Shown: in pieces, positions 56,855 to 57,433 of the stretch
How positions within the stretch are numbered: position 1 is the first letter of the stretch
Layout: every line of letters begins with the position of its first letter
NCBI GenBank assembly: GCA_016936075.1
Contig: JAFGPS010000124.1
Span: 1 to 57,433 of the forward strand
Direction of reading: 5' to 3'
Source of the DNA: Sedimentisphaerales bacterium
Lineage (GTDB): Bacteria > Planctomycetota > Phycisphaerae > Sedimentisphaerales > Anaerobacaceae
Length of the DNA stretch: 57,433 nt
Position numbers and translations under genes: made by a program
Notes under the pieces: generated by a model
Told to the model about the DNA's origin: nothing
The model's database searches: none
What the model saw: the letters and a program-made list of their open reading frames with translations, nothing else

Positions 56855-57379
56855 TTATAATGAGGAAGGAGTTATATATTTCTTACAGAATCGACCGAGA
56901 GCAATACCTAATATAACAATTAACAATAAAAATAATGTTTTTTTAAGCATAATTAAAGAAGTAATCCATTTTACATCCTTACCAGCCATAATCACAAATC
57001 CTGAAAAACGTTCTTTAAGTTTGTTCTCAATATCACCTTGAATAAAATCCTTTCCATCAAATACTATTAAAGTACCATCATTTTTCTTTTTGACGAAAAG
57101 AAAATGTGTTCCATTGTCAACATGTAAAATAGCACATCTTTTACCAGGAGAAATTAAAGAGAATATATTTTTTAAGTTGTTAGTTTTAAAAACAATATGA
57201 GAAATATTCAATTTTTCCATATATTCACAAATATGAGATGCATTTGAGCCATTTTCAGAAATTTCTATGTTTGTTTGAATCTCATAAAGACTTTTATTCT
57301 TTCCTAACTCTTTTAATAGGTAAAAAACAGAACTGATAGCACAGGTCCTAGTGCCGTTTCTAAAAAATAAATTTAACAT
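56855..57379 (-). CDS. C39-like cysteine peptidase with membrane tail
   Basis: 174 residues. The papain-like C39 pattern is present: Cys13 in NGTRTCAISSVFYLLKELG, His92 in NGTHFLFV and Asp108 in VFDGKD. The oxyanion Gln usually six residues before the Cys is Arg (FFRNGTRTC). A membrane helix near the C-terminus (about 147-163) replaces the ABC transporter domains of bacteriocin-type C39 exporters. An in-frame TAA lies 4 codons upstream of the ATG, so the short N-terminus is real. It may process the Cys-rich protein two genes on. Confidence 0.75.
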   Translation of the reverse strand: MLNLFFRNGTRTCAISSVFYLLKELGKNKSLYEIQTNIEISENGSNASHICEYMEKLNISHIVFKTNNLKNIFSLISPGKRCAILHVDNGTHFLFVKKKNDGTLIVFDGKDFIQGDIENKLKERFSGFVIMAGKDVKWITSLIMLKKTLFLLLIVILGIALGRFCKKYITPSSL

Positions 57380-57433
57380 TTTTATAATTTAAGACTTGCG
57401 CGATGCATAATTGTGTATTATATAGACAGACAC

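Overview
The window reads as a chromosomal segment of a planctomycete, most likely of the class Phycisphaerae (Sedimentisphaerales-like). The pointers are a Tat/lipoprotein-type formylglycine sulfatase, a type II pseudopilin with the planctomycete H-X9-D type ending, a PEP-CTERM-like exported protein, an Hc1 (chlamydial histone H1)-like protein, ITDxGL-type leucine-rich repeat proteins, and many small lipoproteins. This placement rests on family knowledge and reading by eye, not on a search. The DNA is AT-rich throughout and visibly more so after about 51.9 kb. LAYOUT: 1-2159 holds the 5' part of a secreted protein of carboxypeptidase-regulatory repeats ending in a redoxin-like domain; it runs off the left edge. 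2453-16083 is one co-directional (minus) Wzx/Wzy-type surface polysaccharide locus: sugar-nucleotide epimerase, gmd and fcl (GDP-L-fucose), a secreted DUF4091 glycan-active protein, flippase, polysaccharide pyruvyl transferase, ligase/polymerase, three GT4 glycosyltransferases and a hexapeptide acyltransferase. A candidate promoter lies at 16107-16135 and a clear terminator at 2395-2430. No initiating glycosyl-phosphate transferase and no Wzz is in view. 16442-20541 is a minus-strand housekeeping run: prfB (RF2, with an intact CUU-UGA-C +1 frameshift site), pepA, folE and a double-length PTPS/QueD-like protein. 20769-36558 mixes dprA, small lipoproteins (one with a premature TAG), a sulfatase, a FabZ-like dehydratase, the Hc1-like protein, a flavodoxin, an HPr-domain protein of unknown role, a LolA-like lipoprotein, two tandem LRR paralogues, a HAD phosphatase, and a divergent LysR/gdhA pair around a perfect palindrome. 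36733-51030 holds a three-part KaiC-like/PPDK-ATP-grasp/GPGRWG protein, a GT39-like membrane protein, a family 4 uracil-DNA glycosylase whose promoter places the transcript start on its ATG, a pseudopilin, a thioesterase, a PEP-CTERM-like protein, a slipin with a structured leader, a membrane methyltransferase, a spore-photoproduct-lyase-like radical SAM protein and an HU-like DNA-binding protein. 51031-51938 is a gene-free patch of repeat words. 51939-57379 is the least ordinary part: seven minus-strand genes coding for a C39-like cysteine peptidase with a membrane tail, a LolA-like protein with signal peptide and C-terminal anchor, a secreted 13-cysteine protein with a possible double-glycine site, a DUF1573-like membrane protein, an ECF sigma factor, a probable anti-sigma factor and an exported coiled-coil protein. 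The Cys-rich gene is bracketed by a perfect 15-bp inverted repeat. My best candidate for an undescribed system is this sigma-controlled module for a cysteine-rich exported peptide; that function is an inference from gene content. No CRISPR array, insertion sequence, rRNA or tRNA was recognised.
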